Origin: Roseomonas fluvialis
GTDB lineage: Bacteria > Pseudomonadota > Alphaproteobacteria > Acetobacterales > Acetobacteraceae
Assembly (NCBI RefSeq): GCF_022846615.1
Contig: NZ_AP025637.1
Coordinates: 3,125,001-3,189,000, forward strand
DNA length: 64,000 nucleotides
Direction: 5' to 3'
Shown here: positions 1 to 8,850 of the stretch, in pieces
How the letters are laid out: each line of letters begins with the position of its first letter
Position numbering within the stretch: the stretch's first letter is position 1
The notes under the pieces: generated by a model
What the model saw: only the letters and a program-made list of their open reading frames with translations
What the model was told of the DNA's origin: nothing
Databases searched by the model: none
Position numbers and translations under genes: made by a program

Positions 1-546
1 GCGTCGAAGGTGACCTTCCTCTCGGTCACGCCGGCGCTGCGCGAGCCCATGCTGGTGCGGCGCGAGGCCGATGGCGTGACCGGCTTCGTGACGACATCGG
101 CGCTGGCGCTCAAGGGTATCGGAATGGCGATGAACCAGCAGCGCATCATGATGTACTACGACCACGGGCTGAACCTGTATGGCGGGGCGATCCTGACCAC
201 CCGCGCCTTCCTCGAGCGCAACCCCGAGGCAGTGCGCGGTGCCACGGCCGCGCTGATGAAGGCCTATATCGAGACCATCAGGAACGGGACCGAGATGCTG
301 GACGTGCTGAAGCGCGTCGAACCCCTGACCGACGTGGCGCTGGAGCGCGAGCGGCACGAGCTCAACCTCGAGCGCGTGATCCTGACGGACAATGTGCGGG
401 CCAACGGCATTTCGGCGGTTGATCCGGCGCGGCTGCAGGCCGGCATCGTGGCGGTGGAGCAGGCGTACAACCTCACGCCGCGGCTGCAGGCGGCGCAGAT
501 CTACACGACAGACTTCCTGCCGCCGGCGGCCGACCGGCGCATCTGA
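1..546 (+). CDS. NitT/TauT-family ABC substrate-binding protein, 5'-truncated
   Basis: Open from the left edge in frame 1, so the N-terminus and signal peptide lie outside the window; 181 codons remain. The segment with GLNLYGG, then LTTRAFLERNPEAVRG and a helix ending in a conserved Tyr, is typical of the C-terminal lobe of NMT1/THI5/SsuA-like periplasmic binding proteins. The ATPase and permease of the same importer follow on the same strand. The ligand cannot be read from the sequence; such systems take up nitrate, sulfonates, pyrimidine precursors or small carboxylates. The racemase-superfamily enzyme that ends the operon hints at a carboxylate or hydantoin-like ligand, which is inference. 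Confidence 0.85.
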   Translation, partial: ASKVTFLSVTPALREPMLVRREADGVTGFVTTSALALKGIGMAMNQQRIMMYYDHGLNLYGGAILTTRAFLERNPEAVRGATAALMKAYIETIRNGTEMLDVLKRVEPLTDVALERERHELNLERVILTDNVRANGISAVDPARLQAGIVAVEQAYNLTPRLQAAQIYTTDFLPPAADRRI

Positions 547-763
547 GGAACCGCCCGCGCGCCGGGTCGCGGGGCCGGTCCCGGCCCTGCCCTGGTCGCT
601 CGCCGGGCGGGTGGGTGCTGTGCCCGCGGCACCGGCGGATCGGCGGCGCCTGCGGTGCATTGCCCGGCCGCCGCGCGGCACCGCGTTGCGCGGCACGATA
701 TGTGCCTCGCGTGACATGCCTCGCCTGCCGCACAGACGCCCGTCCCAGCCCCAGGGTCATCGC

Positions 764-1570
764 ATGAACGCCATCCCGCCCCCCTTCGTGCAGATCGACG
801 GCGTCGCCATGCGCTATGGCGGCGTGGAGGGCACGCTGGCGCTGCGCGGCTGCAGCCTGGACGTGGCGGAGGGCGAATTCGTCGCCGTGGTCGGCCCGTC
901 GGGCTGCGGCAAGTCGACGCTGATGCGCCTGGTCACGGGCCTCTGGCCGCCGACCGAGGGCACCGTCATCGTCGATGGGCAGGAAGTGGCCGGCCCGCTC
1001 TCGATCGCGGGGATGGCCTTCCAGAACCCGACCCTGCTGCCCTGGCGCAACATCATGGACAACGTGATGCTGCCCCTGGAAGTGGTGCAGCCGCATCGAC
1101 GCCAGCTGCGCAGCCAGCGCGGCCACTACGAACACAAGGCGCGCGAACTCCTGAAACTGGTCGGACTGGCGGGGTTCGAGGCGAAGTTCCCCTGGCAGCT
1201 TTCCGGCGGGATGCAGCAGCGCGCATCCTTGTGCCGCGCCCTGGTGCACGACCCGCGGCTGCTGATGCTGGACGAACCCTTCGGCGCTCTCGATGTCTTC
1301 ACGCGCGAGGACCTGTGGGACGTGCTGCAGGATGTCTGGATCGCCCGCAAGCCCACCGTCATCCTGGTGACGCACGACCTCAAGGAGGCCGTGTATCTGT
1401 CGGACCGCGTGCTGATCATGTCGAACCGGCCCGGGCGGATCATCGCCGAGCGCACCGTGCCGTATGGGCGGCGGCGCAGCCTCGACATCACCTACACCGC
1501 GGAATTCCAGGCGATCGTGCATGAACTGCGCGAGCGAATCTCCGATGCCCGCAAGGCGGAGGCCGCCTGA
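764..1570 (+). CDS. ABC transporter ATP-binding protein, NitT/TauT type
   Basis: A 268-residue cytoplasmic ATPase that powers the importer formed with the neighbouring binding protein and permease. Walker A GPSGCGKST is at residues 44-52, the Q-loop lies in AFQNPTLLPW, the signature LSGGMQQR is near residue 146, Walker B runs into LDEPFGALD near residue 167, and the switch histidine is in VTHDLKEA. Length and the PFGALD signature match the SsuB/TauB group. The ATG at 764 is chosen because the open frame further upstream encodes only Arg/Pro-rich translation. The stop overlaps the permease start by one base (TGATG), indicating translational coupling. The 217-base gap from the binding protein holds no gene I can support. 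Confidence 0.93.
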   Translation: MNAIPPPFVQIDGVAMRYGGVEGTLALRGCSLDVAEGEFVAVVGPSGCGKSTLMRLVTGLWPPTEGTVIVDGQEVAGPLSIAGMAFQNPTLLPWRNIMDNVMLPLEVVQPHRRQLRSQRGHYEHKARELLKLVGLAGFEAKFPWQLSGGMQQRASLCRALVHDPRLLMLDEPFGALDVFTREDLWDVLQDVWIARKPTVILVTHDLKEAVYLSDRVLIMSNRPGRIIAERTVPYGRRRSLDITYTAEFQAIVHELRERISDARKAEAA

Positions 1571-2397
1571 TGGCCGCGCCCCGTTCCGCCGAAGCCCTGG
1601 CCGAGGCCGCCCGCCGCCGCCGTCGGCTCGAGACTGCGCTGCCCTGGCTGGTCATCGCGGGCATGTTCCTGGTCTGGGAGGTCGCCTGCCGCGTCTTCGA
1701 CATCCCTGTCTTCATCCTGCCGGCGCCGACGGTGATCGCCGAGAGCATGGTGAAGTGGTGGAGCCCCCTGCTGACGAATTCCTGGGCAACCCTGCAGACC
1801 ACGGTGGTCGGCTTCCTCATGGCGGTGATCTTCGGGCTGCTGCTGGGTGTGGCGATCGGGTCGTCGGTGCTGGTCTATCGCGGGCTCTATCCGCTGCTGA
1901 TCGCGTTCAACTCGGTGCCCAAGGTGGCGGTGGTGCCGATCCTGGTGATCTGGTTCGGCGCGGGCTTCTGGCCGGCGGTGCTGACCGCCTTCCTGATCTC
2001 CTTCTTCCCGATCGTGGTGAACGTGGCCACGGGGATCGCGACGGTCGAACCGGAATTGCGCGACGTACTGCGCGCGCTGGGCGCGAAGCCGCGCGACATC
2101 ATCACGAAGGTCGGGCTGCCGCGGGCCATGCCGTATTTCTTCGCGTCGCTGAAGGTCGCGATCACCGTCGCCTTCGTGGGCTCCATCATCAGCGAGACGG
2201 TCGCCGCCAATGTCGGCATCGGGCACCTGATGCTGGTCGCCTCCTCCCGCTTCGACGTGCCGCTGGTCTTCGCCGGCCTGATCGTCACGGGGATCATGGG
2301 CGTGGGCATGTACTGGGTGGCGGCGTCGATCGAGGAACGCACAACCGGCTGGGCCACGCGCGGGCAGAACGACCCGCGGCTTGCGACCGGGGGATGA
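1570..2397 (+). CDS. ABC transporter permease, NitT/TauT type
   Basis: A 275-residue inner-membrane permease of the binding-protein-dependent (BPD_transp_1) family with about six hydrophobic segments. The cytoplasmic EAA-like loop that docks on the ATPase is visible around LRALGAKPRDIITKVGLPRA. The start overlaps the ATPase stop by one base and the stop overlaps the next ATG by four bases (ATGA), so the four genes from 1 to 3089 form one operon. The length is normal for SsuC/TauC relatives. Confidence 0.93.
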   Translation: MAAPRSAEALAEAARRRRRLETALPWLVIAGMFLVWEVACRVFDIPVFILPAPTVIAESMVKWWSPLLTNSWATLQTTVVGFLMAVIFGLLLGVAIGSSVLVYRGLYPLLIAFNSVPKVAVVPILVIWFGAGFWPAVLTAFLISFFPIVVNVATGIATVEPELRDVLRALGAKPRDIITKVGLPRAMPYFFASLKVAITVAFVGSIISETVAANVGIGHLMLVASSRFDVPLVFAGLIVTGIMGVGMYWVAASIEERTTGWATRGQNDPRLATGG

Positions 2398-3089
2398 CGG
2401 CCTTGCGCCTGGGGATGCTCACACCGTCGTCGAACACGGTGCTGGAACCCGCGACCTATGCCCTGCTGGCGGACACGCCCGGCGTGACGGCGCATTTCCA
2501 GCGGCTGCGGGTTCTGTCCATCACGCTCGATGGCGGGTCGACCGGCCAGTTCGACACGGCGCCGATGGTCGCGGCGGCCGAGATGCTGGCCGATGCGAAG
2601 GTGCACGCCATCTGCTGGAACGGCACGTCCGGATCCTGGCTGGGGCTCGATGCCGACCGCGTGCTGTGCGCGGCCATCACCGAAGCGACGGGCCTGCCCT
2701 GCACCACCGCCACGCTGGCGCTGCATGACGCGCTGCGCGCGCTGGGCGCGCGCCGCATCGGGCTGGTCACGCCCTACCTGGCCAGCGTGCAGGCCGCGAT
2801 CCTGGCGAACCTGCGCGCCGAGGGCTTCGAACCCGCCGCCGAACGCCACCTGGACGATCCCGGCAACTACTCCTTCGCCGAGCACGCCGATGCGACCGTG
2901 ACCCGCCTGGTGCGCGAGGTCGCAGCCGAGGGCTGCGACGCCATCGCCATCCACTGCACGAATTTCCGCGGGCTCGAAGCCGCGCGCCTGGTGCGGGCCG
3001 AGACCGGCATCCCGGTGCTGGATTCGGTGGCGGTGGCGCTGTGGGGTGCGCTGCGGGCGGCGGGCATGGAGGCCGCCCCGCCAGGCTGA
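2394..3089 (+). CDS. Asp/Glu racemase-superfamily enzyme, arylmalonate decarboxylase/maleate isomerase-like
   Basis: A 231-residue two-domain protein of the Asp/Glu racemase superfamily, which includes maleate cis-trans isomerase, hydantoin racemase and arylmalonate decarboxylase (AMDase). Family enzymes usually carry two facing cysteines. Here the first position is Gly77 in WNGTSGS, while the second is Cys188 in IAIHCTN. A glycine at the first site with one catalytic cysteine at the second is the arrangement known for AMDase, which decarboxylates disubstituted malonates. The adjoining Cys74 might compensate, so isomerase or racemase activity cannot be excluded. It is translationally coupled to the upstream ABC permease, suggesting it acts on the imported compound. 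Confidence 0.82.
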   Translation: MTALRLGMLTPSSNTVLEPATYALLADTPGVTAHFQRLRVLSITLDGGSTGQFDTAPMVAAAEMLADAKVHAICWNGTSGSWLGLDADRVLCAAITEATGLPCTTATLALHDALRALGARRIGLVTPYLASVQAAILANLRAEGFEPAAERHLDDPGNYSFAEHADATVTRLVREVAAEGCDAIAIHCTNFRGLEAARLVRAETGIPVLDSVAVALWGALRAAGMEAAPPG

Positions 3090-3120
3090 TGCCGCGGGCG
3101 GGCGGCACCTGGCGCGGCGC

Positions 3121-4197
3121 TCAGGACCGTGACGCGCGCCGCACCACGTCGAATGGCGACTCGCCGAAACGCCGACGGTAGGCGGCCACGAAGCGCGACC
3201 GATTGGTGAAGCCGTGGCGTCGCGCGATGGCGATGATCGGCTCATCAGTCGCGGCGTCGATCAAGGTGCGACGCACCTGCTCCAGCCGGATGCCATGCAG
3301 CGCGCCGAGCGGCGACGTGCCGCGGAACTGCCGGAACACCACCTCCAGCGTGCGCACGCTGCAGCCGGCGGCGGCGGCGACCTCGACCATGCGCAGCGGT
3401 TCGGCACACTGCGCGCGCATGAAGTCCTCGGCCCGCCGGACATAGACCGGGATCGCGCCCGCCTTCCCGGCCCCAAGCTGGTCCGAATGGTTGTGCGGCA
3501 GCGCGACCAGCACGAGCCGCGTCAGCAGGTCGGTCATCGAGGCCAGTGCAACGGCATTGTCCGCCATGCCGTCCGGTCGCCCGAATTCCTCCATCACGAC
3601 ATCGAGTTGCCGCCGGAGGCTGGCTGCCAGCCCGTCGGTCCAATCGACGGTGGGCCGGAATTGCAGCGGCTCGCGCAGCCGCGCATCGAGCAGGTGCTCC
3701 AGCACGCGCGTGACCTCCCCGACCTTGAGGAAGACATTGGTGCGCAGGCACTCATCGCCCATCGCGAACCGCGTGTCGGCGCCCGTGCGGTAGGCGAGGC
3801 CATGGTCCGCGGACCCGGTCGCCTCGTCCCCGTTCTGGACCAGCGTCATGCGGCCGCGCTGAATCGTGGCGAAGCCGTAATAGTCATCTGCCTCGCCGTC
3901 GATGGCGATATCTGTGGCGAAGCGGTTCTCGCCATGGCTTGCCAGGATCCCGCCGGCGCAGCGAATGGCGAGTCCGAAGATCGGCGCGTCGAAGCGCATG
4001 CGCCAGAGCGCGCGGTCCCGCAGCCGGTACTTGTACATGCGGCTCGGCGTCGGAAAGCGGTCGCTCACGCGCGACTGGCTGTCCAGCTCCGCCGGATCCG
4101 CCGCCTGCACCACGTTGAAGGTCGGCAGGCGGGAAACGTCGAAAGCGAGGGCACCGTGCGGTGGCTCGCTGCCGTGGGCTCGACGATCGTGATCCAC
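3121..4197 (-). CDS. AraC-family transcriptional regulator
   Basis: About 358 residues. The N-terminal half resembles the cupin-like AraC_binding_2 sensor domain (ALAFDVSRLPTF onward). The last ~100 residues form the double helix-turn-helix DNA-binding domain, with VAAAAGCSVRTLEVVFR and IARRHGFTNRSRFVAAYRRRFG. The frame can be extended to a TTG at 4314, but that adds an atypical Cys/Arg-rich leader. GTG at 4197 has a GAGG ribosome site five bases upstream and is preferred; GTG 4203 is also possible. Divergent from the hydrolase at 4334, so it may control that gene or the convergent ABC operon. The effector is unknown. Confidence 0.88.
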   Translation of the reverse strand: MDHDRRAHGSEPPHGALAFDVSRLPTFNVVQAADPAELDSQSRVSDRFPTPSRMYKYRLRDRALWRMRFDAPIFGLAIRCAGGILASHGENRFATDIAIDGEADDYYGFATIQRGRMTLVQNGDEATGSADHGLAYRTGADTRFAMGDECLRTNVFLKVGEVTRVLEHLLDARLREPLQFRPTVDWTDGLAASLRRQLDVVMEEFGRPDGMADNAVALASMTDLLTRLVLVALPHNHSDQLGAGKAGAIPVYVRRAEDFMRAQCAEPLRMVEVAAAAGCSVRTLEVVFRQFRGTSPLGALHGIRLEQVRRTLIDAATDEPIIAIARRHGFTNRSRFVAAYRRRFGESPFDVVRRASRS

Positions 4198-4333
4198 GCG
4201 CACCTCGATCAGATACGGAGATACGGGACGCGCGACCTTCGGACAGATCGCGCAGAAAACACAGCGCCGTGATCGCGAAGTTACGCCGCCAGGGTTTCCC
4301 CGGGCAAGCCTCAACGCGTTTCATCGCCGTGTG

Positions 4334-5206
4334 ATGATCCCCTCGACCACAATTCAGGATGGCAACGGGCCCTCGGGCGCCGCTCCGGCCCGCGTAAACG
4401 CGCGCCGGAGCGGCGGCCGCGGGCGGGGCGCGGCACGCGGCGCGGTCGCGCTCGTGCTCCTTGCGCTCGGGGCACAGCCGGTCGCGGCGCGCCTCTCGGC
4501 GGAGGAACTCGGCCAGCCAGTCTCGATCGAGGATCCGGCCGGGCCGGTCGGCCTGATGACGCTGCCGCCGGCACCGGCAGCCACCGGTACGATGCCGGCG
4601 GTGCTGCTGGTGCACGACACGCTCGGGCCCGACCAGCGCAGCCTGCCCTATGTCGAGCAACTCGCCGCGGCAGGGCTGCTGGTGCTCGAGATCGCGCCGG
4701 AGCCGGACGAGCCGGACGCCGAGGTGGTGCGCCGTGGCGTGGCGGCGCTGCGCGCCCATCCGGGTGTCGACCCGGCGCGCATCGGGCTGCTCGGCTTCGG
4801 TGGCGGTGCGCGCGCGGCGATGCTCGCCACCGTGGATCAGGATGCCTTCGCGGCGCGTGCGCTTCTCTATCCCGGCTGCGCGGGGCTGCTGCGCGACCTG
4901 CCCGCGGCGCCGTCGCGCGGCGGCCTACTGCTGCTGCACGGCGCGGAGGACCCGGCGAATGCCGAGGCTGATTGCGTCGCGCTCGCGCAGCGGCTGGCCG
5001 GCGGCGCGCCGACCCGCCGCGTGATGTTCCGCGGCGCAAGCTATGCCTGGGACTTCCCCTCCGCAGAGCCGCTGGCGCCCTGGCTCTACCCGGCGCCCGG
5101 GGACGCCGGCCGCGTGCGCATCCGGCCCTGGCCGGCCCTCACCGCCCTCAGCGCCACCGAGGTGGCGTCCTTCTTCGCGTTCGCCCTGTCGTGGGGTGGG
5201 CTGTGA
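4334..5206 (+). CDS. Exported alpha/beta-hydrolase, dienelactone-hydrolase-like
   Basis: A 290-residue protein with an Arg-rich then hydrophobic N-terminus (AVALVLLALGAQPVAA), read as an export signal. The body has alpha/beta-hydrolase features: strand AVLLVHDTLG, a nucleophile-elbow-like GLLGFGGGARAAM, and a later GLLLLHGAEDP strand normally carrying the acid. The elbow has Gly where a Ser or Cys nucleophile would be expected (GFGGG), so catalytic competence is doubtful from sequence alone. Start is ATG 4334, one codon after a GTG. It is coupled to the MFS gene by a four-base GTGA overlap. The substrate is unknown. Confidence 0.75.
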   Translation: MIPSTTIQDGNGPSGAAPARVNARRSGGRGRGAARGAVALVLLALGAQPVAARLSAEELGQPVSIEDPAGPVGLMTLPPAPAATGTMPAVLLVHDTLGPDQRSLPYVEQLAAAGLLVLEIAPEPDEPDAEVVRRGVAALRAHPGVDPARIGLLGFGGGARAAMLATVDQDAFAARALLYPGCAGLLRDLPAAPSRGGLLLLHGAEDPANAEADCVALAQRLAGGAPTRRVMFRGASYAWDFPSAEPLAPWLYPAPGDAGRVRIRPWPALTALSATEVASFFAFALSWGGL

Positions 5207-6486
5207 GCCTGCAGGTCGACACCATGGACCGGCATGCCGCGCTTGCGGCCACCGTCGCGCCCGCGGCGCGCGATGCGAAGTCGCAGGAATTCGTCCTGGG
5301 CTGGCGTCTCCTGGCCGGTGCGTTCCTGCTCAACATGGTGGGGTTCGGCGCGATCTATTCCTACGCCGCCTTCGCCGACGACCTCGCGGCGGCCTTTGGC
5401 GGCTCGCGCGCCTCCACCGCCCTGGTCTTCGCGCTCTCAAGCGCCTGCTGTTTCGCCGTGAGCGGCTACAGCGGGCCGTTGGCGGACCGTTTCGGGCCAC
5501 GACCGCTCGCCATCATGGGCATGGCGATGGTGGCACTCGGCCTCGCCACCGCTGCCGCGGCGCGCAGCATGACCGAGGTCGTGATCTGCTACGGCGTGGT
5601 CATCGGCCTGGGCACCGGCTTCGCGTATGTCCCGGCCATTGCCGCGGTGCAACGCAGCTTCACGGTCGGGCGGGGCCTCGCCTCGGGTATCGCAGCGGCG
5701 GGATCGGGCGTCGGCACCGCCATGGTGCTGCCGATGGCGGAACTGCTGAGTGCCTTCGGCGACTGGCGCTTCGCCTTCGCCGCCTCGGGCATCGGTGCCG
5801 GCATCGTCGGGCTGGCGGGGGCCATGCTGATGCCCGGCATGCCGCCACGGCGCGGCGCAACCGCGCTGCAGGCCTCGGCCCGCGAGATCGGCGCGCAGAG
5901 GCTGAACGTCGCTCCCGGCGCGAAGGCCGTCTCCGGGCGGGGATTCGTGACGCTCTACCTTGGGGTGCTCCTGGTCTCGGTCACGGTGGTCCTGCCGTTC
6001 TCGCACCTGGTGTCCTCGGCGCAGGACCTCGGGCTGAACAGGGCGGATGCGTTGGGCCTGCTCGCGATGATCGGGATCGCCTCCATGGCGGGCCGCTTCG
6101 TGCTGGGGGCGCTGGCGGATGTCGCGGGGCGGCGGTTCATGTTCCTCGGCAGCGCGATGACGCTTGTCGCGGCAACGACGCTCTGGGCGATGGCCGCGTC
6201 ACCTCCGGCGCTGATCGCCTTCGCAATCCTGTTCGGAGCCAGCTACGGCGGGTTCATCGCGCTGCTGCCGGCCTTCGCCGCGGACCAGTTCGGACGCCAG
6301 GGCGCCGGCACCGTGATCGGGCTGCTGTATACCAGCCGGGCGGTCGCAGTCCTGGCGGCGCCGCTCGCGGCCGGCTTCGCCGTCGAAGCGCTGGGCGGGC
6401 ACCGCATTCCGGTCGCGGTGGCCGCGCTGGTGGGGCTTGCCGGGGTGATGCTGATCATGATCGTGCCGCGGCAGCGCGTTGCATGA
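5203..6486 (+). CDS. MFS transporter
   Basis: About 427 residues with twelve hydrophobic segments, a major facilitator superfamily fold. The motif A-like loop is GPLADRFGPRPLAIMG in the first half, with its counterpart GALADVAGRRFMFLG in the second. The overall pattern resembles the oxalate/formate antiporter or monocarboxylate-type subfamily (AAFADDLAAAFGGSR near the start). GTG 5203 overlaps the hydrolase stop by four bases; ATG 5224 is the alternative. A carrier for an organic acid is likely but the substrate is not readable. It probably forms a two-gene unit with the upstream hydrolase. Confidence 0.9.
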   Translation: MSLQVDTMDRHAALAATVAPAARDAKSQEFVLGWRLLAGAFLLNMVGFGAIYSYAAFADDLAAAFGGSRASTALVFALSSACCFAVSGYSGPLADRFGPRPLAIMGMAMVALGLATAAAARSMTEVVICYGVVIGLGTGFAYVPAIAAVQRSFTVGRGLASGIAAAGSGVGTAMVLPMAELLSAFGDWRFAFAASGIGAGIVGLAGAMLMPGMPPRRGATALQASAREIGAQRLNVAPGAKAVSGRGFVTLYLGVLLVSVTVVLPFSHLVSSAQDLGLNRADALGLLAMIGIASMAGRFVLGALADVAGRRFMFLGSAMTLVAATTLWAMAASPPALIAFAILFGASYGGFIALLPAFAADQFGRQGAGTVIGLLYTSRAVAVLAAPLAAGFAVEALGGHRIPVAVAALVGLAGVMLIMIVPRQRVA

Positions 6487-6559
6487 TGGGAACGCTCCAC
6501 CTCCGCGCGATGTGAGCCAGAAACGCCGGGACGCCGCAGCACGGCGCCCCGGCCTGGCC

Positions 6560-7747
6560 TCAATTGCGCCGCTGCGGCGGCGCCGGCGGGGCATCCGCCG
6601 TGCGGATCGCCGCCGGGCCGCCATTCGTCGCGATGCGCTGGCCGGTGTCGCGCAGCCGCCCGTTCTCGAAGCGGAACACCGCGATATTGCGGTCCGCCAT
6701 GTTCTGCACCAGCACCGTTCGCCCATCGCGTGAGAAGGCGATGCCCTGCGCCCAGTCGCCGATCGGCGCGCGCGCCACCTCCCGCAAGCGGCCATTGTCG
6801 ATGCGCAGCATCACCAGCTGCCCGCGGCCGCGCAGCGGATGGCCCTGCGGGCGCGCCGACCCGTTGTGGATGGTGACCGCCACGTGGCGGTTGTCAGGGC
6901 TGACCTGAATGCCCTCGGGCGTCGGGCCGACCGACACCGTATCCACCGCCAGGTAGGGTTCGCGCTGCAGGTTGATCAGCGTGACCGTGTCGTTGTCCCC
7001 GCCGCCGCGCCCGATATTGGCCGCGACGGCCCAGCGCCCGTCCGGCGTGATGCCCATGCCATAGGGGCGCAGCCCGGCGGTGATGTCGCGATCGGTCTTG
7101 GTGACCGTCTCGCCATCGATGTTGAGCACGCTGACGAAGGACGCCGCGGCATCGTCGCGCGTCACCAGCGCGCGCCGGCCATCCGGGGTGAATTGCACAT
7201 GCGCAGGCGAGGAGGTCGCATTGCCGACCGTGACCGTCGAGACCGGCGTGAGGGTGCCGTTCGCCAGGCGGAACACGCTGACCGTGCCGGCATTGCGGTT
7301 CGCCACCAGCACCAGGTTGCCCGCCCGGTTGACCGACACGCCCGAGGGGCCGGCACCGGCCTCGACTGTCTGGGTCACGCGGGGCGGCGTGGCGCGCAGG
7401 TCGACCACCTGGACGCGGTTGTCCGGCACGGCCTTGGTCGGGTCGGCGGGGTCGAGGCGTTCGGCCGAGGTGACGATGGCGAAGCGTTCGTCCGGCGTGA
7501 TCGCGACCGAGGTCGGCGGGCCCACGACGGAATGCGACAGCGCCACCTCCCCCAGCACGCGCGGCGCGCGCCCGTTCAGGTCGATGATGGTGATGCTGTC
7601 CGCCGGTGCGTTGGGCACCACACGGTTCACGCCGTTGTCCAGCCGTCGCCTGTTGTCGTTGCCCGAGACCGCGATCTGCGCGGTCGCCGGGACGGTCAGC
7701 GCGAGCGCAAGCACCAGCGCGCCGCCGCCGAGCAGCCTTGACCTCAT
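6560..7747 (-). CDS. Exported beta-propeller (YncE/lactonase-like) protein
   Basis: A 395-residue protein with a clear Sec signal (MRSRLLGGGALVLALALTVP, cleaved near ATAQ). The body consists of repeated blade-like units such as VAITPDERFAIVTS, VSVNRAGNLVLVAN, VQFTPDGRRALVTR, MGITPDGRWAVAAN, IQVSPDNRHVAVTI and IAFSRDGRTVLVQN, typical of seven-bladed lactonase/YncE propellers. Periplasmic; the family includes 6-phosphogluconolactonase relatives, but most exported members have no known activity. The ATG at 7747 is chosen because it begins the signal peptide and has GGAGGAAA upstream. Divergent from dgoK. Confidence 0.85.
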   Translation of the reverse strand: MRSRLLGGGALVLALALTVPATAQIAVSGNDNRRRLDNGVNRVVPNAPADSITIIDLNGRAPRVLGEVALSHSVVGPPTSVAITPDERFAIVTSAERLDPADPTKAVPDNRVQVVDLRATPPRVTQTVEAGAGPSGVSVNRAGNLVLVANRNAGTVSVFRLANGTLTPVSTVTVGNATSSPAHVQFTPDGRRALVTRDDAAASFVSVLNIDGETVTKTDRDITAGLRPYGMGITPDGRWAVAANIGRGGGDNDTVTLINLQREPYLAVDTVSVGPTPEGIQVSPDNRHVAVTIHNGSARPQGHPLRGRGQLVMLRIDNGRLREVARAPIGDWAQGIAFSRDGRTVLVQNMADRNIAVFRFENGRLRDTGQRIATNGGPAAIRTADAPPAPPQRRN

Positions 7748-7872
7748 GGGTGTTTCCTCCGCCTCGATGGCCCGGCGGCGGGATGTTCGGCCCGGGTGGC
7801 AGCACACGCAAGCGATGGTTGCACCAGCCCCCCCGACTGAGGCATTGCGATGGGCGGGGCTGAGGAACGCGA

Positions 7873-8751
7873 ATGATCGGAATCGACTGGGGAACGACCA
7901 CACTGCGCGCCTATCGGCTGGCAGCCGACGGGACCATCCTGACGCGGCGCGAAACGCCCCGCGGCATCCTGAGCATCGAGCCTGGGGGCTTCCCCGATGC
8001 GCTGCGGGCCGTCGTGGGCGACTGGATCGCGGCCGGCGTGGACCGGGTGATGGTGTGCGGCATGGCCGGCAGTCGTCATGGCTGGCAGGAAGCGCCCTAC
8101 CTGCCCTGCCCCGCCGACCTGGCCGGCCTGGCCGCGGCGACGGTCACGGTGCCCTTCCCCGATGCGCGGGTGCGTATTGTCCCGGGCCTGTCCTGGCGCG
8201 ACCCGCACGGCGTACCCGACGTGATGCGCGGGGAGGAAACCCAGATCCTGGGCGCCGCGCTCGGCACCGAAGCGGCGACGGTCTGCCTGCCGGGCAGCCA
8301 TTCCAAATGGGCGAGCCTGGCGGGCGGCGCCGTTACCCGCTTCACCACGCATCTGAGCGGCGAAGCCTTCGCGGCCCTGTCGCAGCACACCATCCTGGCG
8401 CGCATGGTCGATGCCCATGCCCCCTATGACGCCGTGGGGTTCGCGCGCGGCGTGGCCCGCGCCAAGCAGGGCGGCGGGCTGCTGCACCACCTGTTCGGCC
8501 TGCGCGCCGCCGCCCTGTTCGACGAAGTGGGCGAGGACGAGGGCACGTCCTTCCTGTCCGGCCTGCTGATCGGGCACGAGGTCGCGGCCGCGCTCGAGGC
8601 TGGGGTAGCGCCGCCCGTCATCCTGATCGGGGCGGAGCGGCTGACCTCACGCTACGCCGCGGCGCTGGACGCCTTCGGCATTCCACACACAATGGCCGAA
8701 CCGGATGCGGCGGCGCGCGGGCTGCACCTGCTTGCCGCGCGGCTGGATTAG
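7873..8751 (+). CDS. dgoK: 2-dehydro-3-deoxygalactonokinase
   Basis: A 292-residue sugar-acid kinase of the DgoK family, phosphorylating 2-keto-3-deoxygalactonate with ATP in the DeLey-Doudoroff galactose pathway. Diagnostic features are the N-terminal phosphate-binding IDWGTTTLRAY, VMVCGMAGSRHGWQEAPY, VPDVMRGEETQILGA and LPGSHSKWA. Length is normal. The aldolase (dgoA) that usually follows is absent; the next genes encode a TRAP transporter. GAGGAA lies just upstream of the ATG. It shares a 125-base divergent region with the beta-propeller gene. Confidence 0.92.
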   Translation: MIGIDWGTTTLRAYRLAADGTILTRRETPRGILSIEPGGFPDALRAVVGDWIAAGVDRVMVCGMAGSRHGWQEAPYLPCPADLAGLAAATVTVPFPDARVRIVPGLSWRDPHGVPDVMRGEETQILGAALGTEAATVCLPGSHSKWASLAGGAVTRFTTHLSGEAFAALSQHTILARMVDAHAPYDAVGFARGVARAKQGGGLLHHLFGLRAAALFDEVGEDEGTSFLSGLLIGHEVAAALEAGVAPPVILIGAERLTSRYAAALDAFGIPHTMAEPDAAARGLHLLAARLD

Positions 8752-8850
8752 GCGGCGGAAAGGGACCTTGCGCGGCGTGCGGTTTCGCTTGAAACCGGCG
8801 TGAACCGGGGGCCTCATCCCGGCAAGGCTTCAAATCAGGGAAACGATCCG

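Noticed and set aside
392..763. N-terminal extension of the ABC ATPase
   Set aside because: The extra residues are Arg/Pro-rich and antisense-like; ATPases of this family begin close to the ATG at 764.
4198..4314. Longer AraC start at TTG 4314
   Set aside because: The added leader is Cys/Arg-rich, leaves only 19 bases to the divergent hydrolase ATG, and has no better ribosome site than GTG 4197.
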